Source of the DNA: an uncultured Clostridia bacterium
GTDB taxonomy: Bacteria; Bacillota; Clostridia; Peptostreptococcales; Anaerovoracaceae
Length of the DNA stretch: 6,461 bases
Assembly: GCA_937928455.1 (NCBI GenBank)
Contig: CALFUG010000394.1
Location: forward strand, 1 to 6,461
Direction of reading: 5' to 3'
Position 1 is the first letter of the stretch; every line of letters begins with the position of its first letter. Below are positions 6,408-6,461 of the stretch, piece after piece. A program made the translations under genes and the position numbers. The notes under the pieces are model-generated. The model worked only from the letters and a program-made list of their open reading frames with translations, was not told the origin of the DNA and searched no databases.

Positions 6408-6461
6408 GCTGGCTTAGTCAATATTTTCTGTGGTTTTGATATTCGGCAGCCTCATAAATGC
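6408..6461 (-). pseudogene. 5' part of the ureohydrolase gene, cut off by an in-frame TAA and by the window edge
   Basis: Reading in the same frame as the ureohydrolase body, the minus strand gives AFMRLPNIKTTENID, then TAA (6414-6416), then Ala-Ser before the Val/GTG codon of the body. The (F)xRLP motif about 10 residues before a conserved Asp, followed eight residues later by G(I/V)PFD, is the usual N-terminus of agmatinases. From memory, E. coli SpeB has FLRLP and then D-W-V-I-T-G-V-P-F-D, which aligns here without a gap, with the stop at the Trp position. So this is coding sequence of the same gene, broken by one nonsense codon with no frameshift. The true start lies beyond the right edge. 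A sequencing error or recent mutation are the simplest explanations. Confidence 0.8.

Noticed and set aside
6414..6416. Programmed recoding of the ureohydrolase stop codon (selenocysteine or pyrrolysine)
   Set aside because: The codon is TAA; selenocysteine uses TGA and pyrrolysine TAG, and neither residue is expected at this position of the family.

Overview
The window is a compact block of seven genes, all on the minus strand, so it reads from right to left. Low-to-moderate GC, strong AGGAGG-type ribosome binding sites and tight, overlapping gene junctions point to a Firmicutes (Bacillota) genome, perhaps an anaerobic Clostridia-like one. No rRNA, tRNA, CRISPR or intact mobile element is visible.

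Layout in transcription order: (1) a ureohydrolase of the agmatinase family (5553-6407) whose conserved N-terminal segment runs off the right edge and is separated from the body by an in-frame TAA at 6414-6416; (2) a creatininase-family amidohydrolase (4800-5549) with all the metal and active-site residues known for Pseudomonas creatininase; (3) an APC-superfamily amino acid/amine permease (3301-4755); (4) a short SDR-fold protein that has lost its catalytic Tyr and Lys and its substrate loop (2679-3314); (5) and (6) two intact classical SDR oxidoreductases (1895-2677 and 1126-1884). Genes 3 to 6 overlap or nearly touch, with Shine-Dalgarno sites buried in the preceding coding end, so they are almost certainly one translationally coupled transcript. 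Its promoter lies beyond the right edge.

After a 118-bp gap come (7) a ten-helix EamA/DMT transporter (99-1007) and a rho-independent terminator at 21-52. The gap holds a good sigma-A-like promoter (TTGAGA-18-TCTAAT) followed by a long hairpin with a U-rich tail. That hairpin could terminate the upstream operon, attenuate the EamA gene, or both.

Working idea (inference): the permease imports a guanidino compound or cyclic derivative such as creatinine, the creatininase-family enzyme opens the ring, and the ureohydrolase splits off urea. This would give a creatinine to creatine to sarcosine route in which a ureohydrolase replaces the usual M24-fold creatinase. The SDRs would act on a related or downstream alcohol/ketone, which the sequence does not identify. 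The stop codon in the ureohydrolase raises the question of whether the route still works in this strain. The most unusual points are that stop codon, the creatininase/ureohydrolase pairing, the pseudoenzyme SDR, and the leader of the EamA gene.
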